The position numbers and the translations under genes were made by a program. Shown in pieces: positions 24,981 to 32,378 of a DNA stretch of 64,000 nt (positions within the stretch are counted from its first letter, which is position 1; each line of letters begins with the position of its first letter). The stretch lies in the NCBI GenBank assembly GCA_038215275.1, contig JBBQRA010000003.1:1-64000 (forward strand), in the 5' to 3' direction. Under the pieces are notes generated by a model, which ran no database searches, was not told where the DNA came from, and saw nothing but the letters and a program-made list of their open reading frames with translations. Source of the stretch: Ga0077553 sp038215275 (lineage in GTDB: Bacteria; Acidobacteriota; Terriglobia; Bryobacterales; Bryobacteraceae).

Positions 24981-27002
24981 ATGAACAAATTGACTGGGAA
25001 TGTCCTGGGCGGCCTCTGCGCCGTGGTGGGGGCATTCGCGCTGGCTGGGATCGCGCTGAACCGGGATGAGCCCGTGAACTCGATGTGGTTGGTGGTGGCC
25101 TCTGTTTGCGTGTACCTAACGGGATACCGATTCTACGCCAGTTGGATCGCAGCGAAGGTGATGACCCTGAACGACGAACGAGCCACACCGGCCGAACGTC
25201 TGCGAAATGGGCACGATTATGAGCCGACCAACAAATGGATCGTTTTCGGTCACCATTTTGCGGCCATCGCGGGCCCAGGGCCGCTGGTCGGGCCCACATT
25301 GGCAGCACAGTTCGGCTATTTGCCGGGCACATTGTGGATCATTGCCGGGTGCGTGCTGGGCGGAGCGATTCAGGACTTTGTGGTACTGTTCTGTTCCGTG
25401 CGCCGGGATGGGAAATCATTGGGGCAGATGGCGCGGGAGGAGATCGGCAAGGTGGGCGGCATGACGGCGCTGATCACTGTGTTGCTGATCATGATTATTC
25501 TTCTGGCCGTGGTGGCGCTGGTGGTGGTGAACGCGCTGAACCATTCCCCGTGGGGCACGTTCACAATTGCCGCGACGATGCCGATCGCCATTTTCATGGG
25601 CTTGTACCTCCGCTACTTCCGGCCGGGCCGGGTGCTGGAAGTGTCGCTCATCGGTTTTTTGATGATTCTAGGCTCGATTTTCGCTGGTGAATGGGTGGCC
25701 AACTCGCCCACCTGGGCGCCGGTGTTCACGATTTCGGCGATTGGCTTGGCGTGGAGCGTGATTGCGTACGGCTTTGCGGCGAGCGCTTTGCCGGTGTGGC
25801 TGCTGCTGGCGCCGCGAGACTACCTCAGCACGTTCGTGAAGCTAGGCGTGGTTCTGCTGTTGGCTATTGGCATTCTGGTCGTCCAGCCGCAGATGCAAAT
25901 GCCGGCGCTGTCGCGGTTCATCGACGGCACGGGGCCGGTGTTCGCCGGGAGTGTTTTCCCGTTTTGTTTCATTACGATCGCTTGCGGGGCGATCAGCGGG
26001 TTCCATTCGTTGATCAGTTCCGGCACAACGCCGAAGATGATTGCGAAAGAGAGCCATATCCTGCCCGTGGGCTACGGCAGCATGCTGCTGGAAGGCTTCG
26101 TCGGCATCATGGCGATGATCGCGGCCTGCGTACTGGAGCCGGGTGTGTATTTCGCTATAAACTCGCCGGCCGGCGTAGTGGGGGCGACGGCGGAGGCTGC
26201 GGTTTCCACCATTACCGGCTGGGGGTTTCCGGTGACGGCGGACACGATGGCGCAGCTGGCCAAGTCCGTCGGTGAGGAGAGCCTGTTTTACCGCACCGGC
26301 GGTGCTCCCTCGCTGGCGTTGGGCATGGCGCATATCTTCTCGAAGGGGGGAGGCGGCGAGGCGCTCCTCGGCTTCTGGTACCACTTCGCGATCATGTTTG
26401 AGGCGCTGTTTATCCTGACGGTAATCGACGCTGGGACCCGCGTGGGCCGGTTTATGCTGCAGGATTTGCTGGGCCAAATCTACGCTCCGCTGGGGAGGAC
26501 GAGTTGGATGCCGAGCGTGATTGGGTCGAGCGCGGCGATCGTGCTGAGCTGGGGATACTTTTTGATCCAGGGCGTCCGCGATCCGCTCGGAGGCATCAAT
26601 AGCCTTTGGCCGCTATTTGGTATTGCCAACCAGTTGTTGGCGATTATTGCGCTCTGCGTGTGCACGACGGTTCTTGTCAAGATGCATCGGGCGCGCTACA
26701 TTTGGATCACTTTGCTACCGATGTGTTGCCTGATCACTGTGACGTTTACGGCAGCGTTGCAAAAGATATTTTCGCCTTCGCCCCGGATTGGCTTCTTGGC
26801 CGCCGCCGAGAACTCGACGAATCCCACGATCGTGTTTAACAATCAGCTCGACGCGGCCCTATGCGGACTCTTTCTCGTGCTGGTGACGACAATTCTCGTG
26901 GACTCGGGGCGGCAATGGATCGGCATTTTGCGTGGTAGCCGGGCCGCCAATAGCATGGAGACCCCATTTGTCGCCTCGCAGTTGCGGGCGGAGGAGGTCT
27001 GA
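24981..27002 (+). CDS. cstA: carbon starvation protein CstA-family peptide/pyruvate transporter
   Basis: A 673-residue polytopic inner-membrane transporter of the CstA family (pyruvate or peptide uptake). Family blocks are clear: GHDYEPTNKWIVFGHHFAAIAGPGPLVGP, FGYLPGTLWIIAGCVLGGAIQDF, ISGFHSLISSGTTPKMI and TVIDAGTRVGRFMLQDLLG. The start at MNKLTGNVLGG leaves a short cytosolic N-terminus; a longer in-frame start would overlap the previous gene. The next gene encodes the small YbdD/YjiX-type partner, with overlapping TGATG, matching the conserved cstA-ybdD arrangement known in enterobacteria. Confidence 0.95.
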   Translation: MNKLTGNVLGGLCAVVGAFALAGIALNRDEPVNSMWLVVASVCVYLTGYRFYASWIAAKVMTLNDERATPAERLRNGHDYEPTNKWIVFGHHFAAIAGPGPLVGPTLAAQFGYLPGTLWIIAGCVLGGAIQDFVVLFCSVRRDGKSLGQMAREEIGKVGGMTALITVLLIMIILLAVVALVVVNALNHSPWGTFTIAATMPIAIFMGLYLRYFRPGRVLEVSLIGFLMILGSIFAGEWVANSPTWAPVFTISAIGLAWSVIAYGFAASALPVWLLLAPRDYLSTFVKLGVVLLLAIGILVVQPQMQMPALSRFIDGTGPVFAGSVFPFCFITIACGAISGFHSLISSGTTPKMIAKESHILPVGYGSMLLEGFVGIMAMIAACVLEPGVYFAINSPAGVVGATAEAAVSTITGWGFPVTADTMAQLAKSVGEESLFYRTGGAPSLALGMAHIFSKGGGGEALLGFWYHFAIMFEALFILTVIDAGTRVGRFMLQDLLGQIYAPLGRTSWMPSVIGSSAAIVLSWGYFLIQGVRDPLGGINSLWPLFGIANQLLAIIALCVCTTVLVKMHRARYIWITLLPMCCLITVTFTAALQKIFSPSPRIGFLAAAENSTNPTIVFNNQLDAALCGLFLVLVTTILVDSGRQWIGILRGSRAANSMETPFVASQLRAEEV

Positions 27003-27172
27003 TGCTGGGAAGGGTTTGGCGTAATGTGCTGGCGATTATCCGCGAGTTATCGGACGAGAACGCCTATGCTCGCCATTTGGCGCACCACGGGTGCAACCAC
27101 TCTCCACAGGAGTATCGCCGTTTCCAAGCCGAACATTTCGGCCGGAAGTATAAGCGGGCTCGTTGCTGCTAG
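27002..27172 (+). CDS. YbdD/YjiX-family small protein, CstA partner
   Basis: A 56-residue basic protein. The core matches the YbdD/YjiX (DUF466) family: VWRNVLAIIRELSDENAYARHL, then HHG and SPQEYRRFQAEHFGRKY. In other bacteria these short proteins are encoded directly behind cstA and are needed for transport. The ATG shares one base with the cstA stop (TGATG) and is preceded by GGAGG at 26993-26997, a strong ribosome binding site. The sequence ends KRARCC. A convergent hairpin follows 17 bases after the stop. Confidence 0.88.
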   Translation: MLGRVWRNVLAIIRELSDENAYARHLAHHGCNHSPQEYRRFQAEHFGRKYKRARCC

Positions 27173-27188
27173 AGAGGAATTGTCGTTT

Positions 27189-27217
27189 GGGGGCCCTCGG
27201 AAAGCCGATCGGCCCCC
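27189..27217. terminator. bidirectional terminator-like hairpin
   Basis: A strong hairpin lies between the convergent cstA-ybdD and winged-helix genes. The outer stem is GGGGGCC (27189-27195) with GGCCCCC (27211-27217), and the inner stem is TCGG with CCGA around AAAG. No T-tract follows on either strand, so termination efficiency is uncertain, but position and stability fit a shared terminator or 3'-end stabiliser. Confidence 0.55.
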
Positions 27218-27243
27218 GGATTCGGGAAGGAATAGAGCGGAAT

Positions 27244-27522
27244 TTAGGCGGTCAGGGGAACCCAGCAATAACCGTGTCGCAGGACGGTCTGAATTTCACC
27301 GCCCAAATTGAATAATTTCACTTTTCTGCGCAAACGCTGCACGTGAACATCCAATGTGCGCGTCCGAACGCCTCCGGTGTAGCCCCAAATCGTTTGGAGC
27401 AGGAAATCCCGGGACAGGCAATTGCCCGCGTGCTGACGCAAAATCATCAGCAACTCGGACTCTTTTCTCGTCAGATGGACGGAACCCAGGGTCTCAGGAA
27501 GCGTAGGTGTCGTTGTATCCAT
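27244..27522 (-). CDS. orphan OmpR/PhoB-type winged-helix DNA-binding protein
   Basis: A 92-residue protein that is almost entirely one Trans_reg_C (OmpR/PhoB) winged-helix domain: VHLTRKESELLMILRQHAG, the recognition region TLDVHVQRLRRKV, and the C-terminal wing IQTVLRHGYCWVPL. There is no receiver domain, so it is a free-standing output domain, controlled by something other than phosphorylation in cis. The ribosome binding site AGAGGAGA, 5 bases before the ATG, is buried in a perfect 10-bp inverted repeat. The upstream neighbour on the same strand is a small Cys-rich protein. Local G+C is lower than the flanks. Confidence 0.85.
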   Translation of the reverse strand: MDTTTPTLPETLGSVHLTRKESELLMILRQHAGNCLSRDFLLQTIWGYTGGVRTRTLDVHVQRLRRKVKLFNLGGEIQTVLRHGYCWVPLTA

Positions 27523-27526
27523 GACA

Positions 27527-27562
27527 ATCTCCTCTATGCTTGTAACGAAAGGTAGAGGAGAT
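27527..27562 (-). promoter_or_regulatory. 10-bp inverted repeat covering the ribosome binding site
   Basis: ATCTCCTCTA (27527-27536) and TAGAGGAGAT (27553-27562) are perfect reverse complements separated by 16 bases. In the minus-strand message the downstream arm is UAGAGGAGAU, which contains the ribosome binding site of the winged-helix gene, 4 bases before its AUG. The hairpin would block initiation until opened. As DNA the same dyad could instead be an operator for the encoded winged-helix protein. Confidence 0.62.
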
Positions 27563-27576
27563 CGGTTTCAAGTTTT

Positions 27577-27840
27577 CTACGCGGCTTGGATTTGAACCAG
27601 AGAGACGACTTTCTTGCTCGATATCGGGGCGACTTGGCCGTCGGCTTCGAGGTAGGCCCACTGGAAGTCGTGTTCATTGATCAGACAGTCGGCGTGAGAA
27701 TACATCCGGCGAAAGGTCTGGCCCGCTTGTTCGGCGGTCATGCCTGGACAAACGGTGGCTACGGATCTGGCGGCGTGCGCTACGCACGAGCGGCAAGTAA
27801 TGCCGTCAGTCCAGCATTGCTCCTGAAAGGAAGGGTGCAT
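27577..27840 (-). CDS. small Cys-containing protein of unknown function
   Basis: An 87-residue protein with five Cys residues, including CRSC near residues 16-19, and a C-terminal SSKKVVSLVQIQAA. I do not recognise it. The start at MHPSFQEQ fits an AGGAG about 10 bases upstream; the ATG three codons earlier would be only one base from that site. The Cys spacing could hold a metal or a redox pair, but this is speculative. The gene is followed 54 bases later, on the same strand, by the orphan winged-helix gene. Both lie in a lower-G+C patch, so joint acquisition is possible. Confidence 0.6.
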   Translation of the reverse strand: MHPSFQEQCWTDGITCRSCVAHAARSVATVCPGMTAEQAGQTFRRMYSHADCLINEHDFQWAYLEADGQVAPISSKKVVSLVQIQAA

Positions 27841-27982
27841 TCGGTCCATGCTCCTGATGGTGTCCCAGAGGGGATGTACCTTTGTAAAGGATATTCCGCA
27901 GTTTCGGTACGGCGCGAGGGTGGACTACCCTTATGTTTGATGCGGGGCGGATTCCCCCCGTTCGCGATAATTAAGGATAGTA

Positions 27983-28011
27983 CTTATGGATCTTCGCCCC
28001 GATTTCGTCAA
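27983..28011 (-). promoter_or_regulatory. possible sigma-70 promoter for the small Cys-containing gene
   Basis: On the minus strand TTGACG (28006-28011) and CATAAG (27983-27988) are spaced by 17 bases, matching 5 of 6 and 4 of 6 consensus positions. This would give a leader of about 135 bases before the small-protein ATG. The leader contains a G/C-rich imperfect palindrome near 27940-27962. Confidence 0.3.
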
Positions 28012-28062
28012 TCGGTAGTGGTCGACAAACGGATATACCCACATGGTGAGCACTCTTTGCCA

Positions 28063-29172
28063 CTAGGACTTCTGGTACCGCCGGAAAAAGTCCCAACTCT
28101 TTCTCGCGCATTCCCCCCACTGGAAGTGATCGCGCGCTCTTTGTTGGCCCGCCGCCCCGACCTGGGACCGCAATTCGGCCGAGTCCAGCAGGCGGCGAAG
28201 ACCGTCGGCAATCTCCGAGACACTTCGGGGATCGACGTGGATTGCCCCCTCTCCGGTGATCTCCGGCAGGCATGAGGTGTTGGAAGTCAGGACCGGGACT
28301 CCGCACGCCATGGACTGCGCGACGGGGAAGCCAAACCCTTCATACAAAGAGGGATACGCGAAAACCGCGGCGGCTTTAGTTAGAGCCGGCAGGTCCCGCT
28401 CGGCAACGTAGCCCAGGTAGCGGACGCCGGGCATCCCCGTTTCGATCCGGCGGGCCGTAGCGCCGGCGGCCCAGCCCATCGGACCGGCCAGAACCAATTC
28501 GAAGTCTTCGCGACGCAGTTGTGCCCAGGCGTCGAGAAGCGTATCGAGGTTCTTGCGCGGCTCGACGGTGCCTAAATTGAGGACGAAAGGCTTGGTGAGG
28601 CCCAGACGGGCCCGGACAGCATCGGCATCGGGTGCGGAGGCCCGGAAGAACCGGTCGTCGACACCGGAATGGATGGTGACTACCTTTTCCGGATGGAGGC
28701 CAAGGATGCGAATGGCGTCCTGGCGAGTGTTTTCGCTGACAGCGATGAGGCCGTCGGCCTTGGCGGCGATCTGGGCGGCGAAGCGTTTATCGGCTTCGAC
28801 ATTGGCCGGGGTGTGGAGTTCCGGCATGAGCCAGCAGGTGAGGTCGTGGAGGGTGGTCGTCAGGGCCATGCCGGGGACGGGATGGTGGACCTGATTGGTG
28901 GCGTGGAAGACGTCGGCCCGATGGTTGGCGAGGCGCATGAGCCAGCCGGGGCCGTAGTTGGAGCCGAGGAGGAAGGCGATGCGGGGGACAGTTTGCCAAG
29001 GGCTGAGAGTGGACTGTTCGTGGTTGAGGTTGCCAATCTGGTCGAGGAAGGGGAAGGGAGAGACCCGATGACCGGCGCCGGTTTGGCGGAGCGCGACGAT
29101 CCAGTGGTAGAGGTAGTTTTTTACGCCGGCGCTGCGGAGGAGGAGCGGGGAGGCGTCGACGGCCAGGTGCAT
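28063..29172 (-). CDS. GT4-type glycosyltransferase
   Basis: A 369-residue GT-B glycosyltransferase of family GT4. The N-terminal domain starts MHLAVDASPLLLRSAGVKNYL. The donor domain contains VLNLGTVEPRKNLDTLLDAW, the ISVSE-like switch LIAVSENTRQD, and the active-site block YPSLYEGFGFPVAQSMACG. In that block the first Glu of the EX7E motif is present but the second is Gln (EGFGFPVAQ), a departure from the consensus; the enzyme may still be active. The substrate is unknown; a cell-surface polysaccharide or lipid-linked sugar is likely. A decayed gene ends 9 bases upstream on the same strand. Confidence 0.88.
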   Translation of the reverse strand: MHLAVDASPLLLRSAGVKNYLYHWIVALRQTGAGHRVSPFPFLDQIGNLNHEQSTLSPWQTVPRIAFLLGSNYGPGWLMRLANHRADVFHATNQVHHPVPGMALTTTLHDLTCWLMPELHTPANVEADKRFAAQIAAKADGLIAVSENTRQDAIRILGLHPEKVVTIHSGVDDRFFRASAPDADAVRARLGLTKPFVLNLGTVEPRKNLDTLLDAWAQLRREDFELVLAGPMGWAAGATARRIETGMPGVRYLGYVAERDLPALTKAAAVFAYPSLYEGFGFPVAQSMACGVPVLTSNTSCLPEITGEGAIHVDPRSVSEIADGLRRLLDSAELRSQVGAAGQQRARDHFQWGECARKSWDFFRRYQKS

Positions 29173-29181
29173 GAGGTTCTC

Positions 29182-29510
29182 TCATGCTAGCGCGGCAGCT
29201 TGCACCTGCTCCCAGCGCTTGGCCCAGTGGGGAGCCTCTAGTGCTTCAAACTGGTCGTTCTCCAGATTGAGGAATTCTCGCCACACGCCCGTCCTGTTCG
29301 TGAACGAGCAGCCGACCGCCGATGGTGGCCGTCAAGCGTCCCCGATGGTCCCAGTCCGCCCAGTTTGCCGGGATGGCGAACAACTCCTCTCCAGTCGGCT
29401 GTTGGAGACCGCCTTTAGGACGGCGGCGCAGGACTTGATCAACTCGGCGTTTGATGGCGCAGGGCGCTGCGCTCCAGGACGTGGAGGGGGCTAGGCGAGC
29501 CAGATCTCAA
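29182..29510 (-). pseudogene. decayed gene fragment, at least one frameshift
   Basis: No intact ORF fills this stretch, but the minus strand reads like protein in two frames. One frame, open from about 29504, gives EELFAIPANWADWDHRGRL and TIGGRLLVHEQDGR and stops at about 29245. The neighbouring frame continues with REFLNLENDQFEALEAP and HWAKRWEQ to a stop at 29182. The Trp-rich, aligned continuation across the frame change suggests a single gene broken by an indel near 29285. No start codon is evident, so the 5' end is probably lost too. It lies just before the glycosyltransferase gene on the same strand. Family not recognised. Confidence 0.5.
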
Positions 29511-29578
29511 TTGCCTTCCGCGCCAATCCGGTTTAGCATGAGGGATTAGTTTTGCCACAATCGGCAACGAGGAACATT

Positions 29579-30133
29579 ATGTGGAAACGTCGAGATCGCG
29601 AAGATGAACAGCCGTTGAGAGGGACCTCTACGCCTGTTCCAGAACCGGCTAAGGAGGGTATTTCCATGTCTACAACTCCCGCAATTCGCTCCTATGAACC
29701 GGAATCGCCGCGCGGGGTGGCAACCATAGGCAAGGCGGTTTACATCAAAGGGCAAATCATCGCCCGAGAAGACCTGATCGTCGACGGGCAAGTGGATGGC
29801 ACCGTTGAAGCGCAGGAACACCGGATAACCGTTGGCCCGAATGGACGGGTGGCGGCGACAATCAAGGGTCGCCACATCATCATCCAGGGCCAGGTGACCG
29901 GCAATGTCGAAGGCAGCGAAAAGGTCGAGATCCGGAACGGCGCTAAGCTGCTCGGCGACGTACGGACAGTGAAGTTCGTTTGCGAAGAGGAAGGTACCAT
30001 CAACGGCTCGGTCGCCAGCCTGCGCCCCGAACCGAAGCCCGTTGTTGTGGCTCCCCCGCCCGAGACGAAGGAAAAAACAATGGCCGCCTCAGCCACGCAA
30101 CAAACCCTAGCCCCGCCTGAAGTCAAGAAGTAG
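29579..30133 (+). CDS. bactofilin-family cytoskeletal protein
   Basis: A 184-residue bactofilin, a polymer-forming scaffold that organises envelope growth or localised proteins. The N-terminus MWKRRDREDEQP is the basic membrane-associating tail. The DUF583 beta-helix core (about residues 45-145) shows the repeating pattern GKAVYIKGQIIAREDLIVDG, QVDGTVEAQEHRITVGPNG and IIIQGQVTGNVEGSEKVEI. A disordered Pro/Glu/Ala tail follows. GAGGAA sits 6 bases before the ATG. A methyltransferase-like gene starts 5 bases after the stop. Confidence 0.92.
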   Translation: MWKRRDREDEQPLRGTSTPVPEPAKEGISMSTTPAIRSYEPESPRGVATIGKAVYIKGQIIAREDLIVDGQVDGTVEAQEHRITVGPNGRVAATIKGRHIIIQGQVTGNVEGSEKVEIRNGAKLLGDVRTVKFVCEEEGTINGSVASLRPEPKPVVVAPPPETKEKTMAASATQQTLAPPEVKK

Positions 30134-30138
30134 TAGCC

Positions 30139-30816
30139 GTGCTGGACAAGCTACGGAATTTTTTTCAGACCGATGACGAGCCGCCGAAACTATCGGCGTA
30201 CACGCCGCCGCCTGTCCAGCCGTCCACTCCCATTCAGTTGACCCGCGTGTCAAACGGACTCGACCAGTTCTTCCTGGAGCTGGCCGGACAGGATCGGTTG
30301 AAGATCCTCGACCTTTGCGGGGCACCGGCTACCACCGAGTATCTTTTTGAGCAGCAGCAGATTCCCCGCCCGGATTCGTTCTATCGGGCGCTGGAGTTGG
30401 CCTTTGGAAACGGCCCGAGGTATCTCGAGCGCCAACTGGAAGAGGATCGGGTCGAAATATTCGTCAAGCACACTCTCGACCACAAAGAAGGCGAATTTGA
30501 CGCGGTGCTGCTTTGGGATTCGCTTCAGTATCTGCGACCGGAGTTACTGGGACCGGTGCTCGAACAGATCCATGCCATCACCCGGCCGGGCGCGCCGATT
30601 TTCGCCATCTTCCACGCCGACGAGCGCATTGAGGAGGTGCCGGTTTTCTCCTATCAGATTCAGTCGCGAAATCAGCTAAGCCTCACGGAACGCGACCGCC
30701 GCCGGCTGGCGCAGCCCTTCAATAACCGTACCATTGACAGAATCTTCAAGAATTTCGGGCCAAGGAAGTTTTTCCTGGCCAGGGATCAGTTGCGAGAAGT
30801 TTTGATCTGGCGGTAG
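30139..30816 (+). CDS. methyltransferase-like protein
   Basis: A 225-residue soluble protein that looks like a class I SAM-dependent methyltransferase: ILDLCGAP stands where motif I (a Gly-rich loop) is expected, DAVLLWDSLQYLRPELL resembles motif IV and the following helix, and IHAITRPGAPIFAIFH resembles the post-motif strand. The Gly-rich loop is degenerate, so SAM binding is uncertain. The N-terminal 35 residues are Pro-rich. It starts with GTG, 5 bases behind the bactofilin gene. The bactofilin/methyltransferase-like pair may be an operon with an envelope-related job, which is inference. Confidence 0.72.
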   Translation: MLDKLRNFFQTDDEPPKLSAYTPPPVQPSTPIQLTRVSNGLDQFFLELAGQDRLKILDLCGAPATTEYLFEQQQIPRPDSFYRALELAFGNGPRYLERQLEEDRVEIFVKHTLDHKEGEFDAVLLWDSLQYLRPELLGPVLEQIHAITRPGAPIFAIFHADERIEEVPVFSYQIQSRNQLSLTERDRRRLAQPFNNRTIDRIFKNFGPRKFFLARDQLREVLIWR

Positions 30817-30845
30817 GATTCCACGGGACGGGTCTGGCTCCCCGG

Positions 30846-30851
30846 TATAAT
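30846..30851 (+). promoter_or_regulatory. TATAAT -10 element upstream of lysS
   Basis: A perfect TATAAT lies 24 bases before the lysS TTG start, with AAGGAG at 30863-30868 between them. No good -35 hexamer is visible at the expected distance, so an activator or a weak extended -10 would be needed. Confidence 0.45.
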
Positions 30852-30875
30852 GGGAGTTTTTGAAGGAGTTCGATA

Positions 30876-32378
30876 TTGTCGCTCGAACATGAGCTGCTGA
30901 AGCAGCGGCTCCAACGTACTCACGAGATCAGCAGCCTCGGCCAGCTTCCTTACGGTTCCCGCTTTGATGCCTCGCATAGCGTGCCCCAACTCTGGGATGA
31001 ACACGGCGCGAAGCCAGCGGAAGAGCTTGAAACCACCAAGATCGCTGTCCGCGTTTGCGGCCGCATCAACTCGCTGCGCGGCAAGGGCAAGGCCGGCTTC
31101 CTGCATCTCGAACAGGGCGGCCGCAAGATTCAGGTCTATATCAAGATCGACTTCCTCTCCGAGAGCGACTTCAAGCTCTATCAGCTGCTCGATATCGGCG
31201 ACATCCTCGGGGTGGATGGGACGCTGTTCCATACGCGCACCGGCGAGTTCTCCATCCACGCGACCGGCCTGACGTTTCTGTCGAAGACGTTGCTGCCCAT
31301 GCCGGAGAAGTACCACGGCCTCGAAGACGTCGAAACCCGCACGCGCCAGCGCTATCTTGATCTCATTGCGAATACCGACGTCCGTGCCACCTTCGTGGCC
31401 CGCGCCAAGGTCACTCAGTCCCTCCGCCGGCAACTTGATGCCCGGGGCTTCGTCGAAGTCGAAACGCCGATGCTGCAGCCGCTTTATGGCGGCGCTGCCG
31501 CGCGGCCCTTCGTCACGCATCACAACACGCTCGACCTTGACCTCTATCTCCGCATCGCCCCGGAACTGTACCTCAAGCGCCTGATCGTCGGTGGGATGGA
31601 CCGGGTCTACGAGATCAATCGCAACTTCCGCAACGAAGGCATTTCGATCAAGCACAACCCCGAGTTCACGATGCTTGAGTTCTACCAGGCCTATACCGAC
31701 TATCGCGGCCTGATGGACTTGACCGAGGAACTCCTTCGGCAGGTGGCCATCGACGTCACTGGCGGCACGACGATCACCTACCAGGGGCAGGAGATCGATT
31801 TCGGCTCCATCCGCCGCTACACTATGCGAGAGGCTGTCATCGAATACTGGCGCGGCGAAGACAAACCGTCGATTGCCGATTTGACAGACCCCACGTGGCT
31901 CGTTCGGCACTCCTCGAAATCCACCTCCGGCGAGATGCTGCTCGATTTGTTCGAGCGCGTTTGCGAAGAGCATCTCTTCCATCCGACGATGATCTACGAC
32001 TACCCCGTGGAAGTCTCGCCGCTTTCTAAAAACAAACCCGACGAACCCAACTTCGTCGAGCGCTTCGAAATCTTCTGCGCCGGCATGGAGATCGGCAACG
32101 CCTATACCGAGTTGAACGACCCCAACGAGCAGCGCAAGCGTTTTGAACTGCAACTCGCCATGGCGGCCCGTGGCGATGACGAAGCCCACCAGATGGATGA
32201 GGACTACGTCCGCGCCCTCTGCTACGGCATGCCCCCCACGGGTGGGGAAGGGATCGGCATCGACCGCCTGACGATGATCCTCACCGACTCCCGCTCTATT
32301 CGCGACGTGATTCTCTTCCCGCTCCTCCGGCCCGAAGGGGAGATCGGCATCGCTCAACTCTTGCGCGACTCGGAATGA
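30876..32378 (+). CDS. lysS: lysyl-tRNA synthetase, class II
   Basis: Charges tRNA-Lys in the cytosol; 500 residues, normal length. An N-terminal OB-fold anticodon-binding domain (residues about 55-150, ICGRI-like VRVCGRINSLRGKGKAGFLH) precedes the catalytic domain with motif 2 FRNEGISIKHNPEFTMLEFY and motif 3 GEGIGIDRLTMILTDS, ending IRDVILFPLLRPE. The start is TTG, supported by AAGGAG 7 bases upstream; there is no suitable in-frame ATG. A LolC/E-type permease gene overlaps the stop by 4 bases, a pairing seen in several acidobacterial genomes as far as I recall. Confidence 0.97.
   Translation: MSLEHELLKQRLQRTHEISSLGQLPYGSRFDASHSVPQLWDEHGAKPAEELETTKIAVRVCGRINSLRGKGKAGFLHLEQGGRKIQVYIKIDFLSESDFKLYQLLDIGDILGVDGTLFHTRTGEFSIHATGLTFLSKTLLPMPEKYHGLEDVETRTRQRYLDLIANTDVRATFVARAKVTQSLRRQLDARGFVEVETPMLQPLYGGAAARPFVTHHNTLDLDLYLRIAPELYLKRLIVGGMDRVYEINRNFRNEGISIKHNPEFTMLEFYQAYTDYRGLMDLTEELLRQVAIDVTGGTTITYQGQEIDFGSIRRYTMREAVIEYWRGEDKPSIADLTDPTWLVRHSSKSTSGEMLLDLFERVCEEHLFHPTMIYDYPVEVSPLSKNKPDEPNFVERFEIFCAGMEIGNAYTELNDPNEQRKRFELQLAMAARGDDEAHQMDEDYVRALCYGMPPTGGEGIGIDRLTMILTDSRSIRDVILFPLLRPEGEIGIAQLLRDSE

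Noticed and set aside
29171..29494. Plus-strand ORF of 107 codons between the glycosyltransferase and bactofilin genes
   Set aside because: The minus strand carries better protein-like text across a frameshift; this plus-strand frame has no family signal.
30786..32357. Antisense ORF of 523 codons opposite lysS
   Set aside because: It is a shadow of the lysS frame in G+C-rich DNA, with no recognisable domain, and lysS has all class II motifs.
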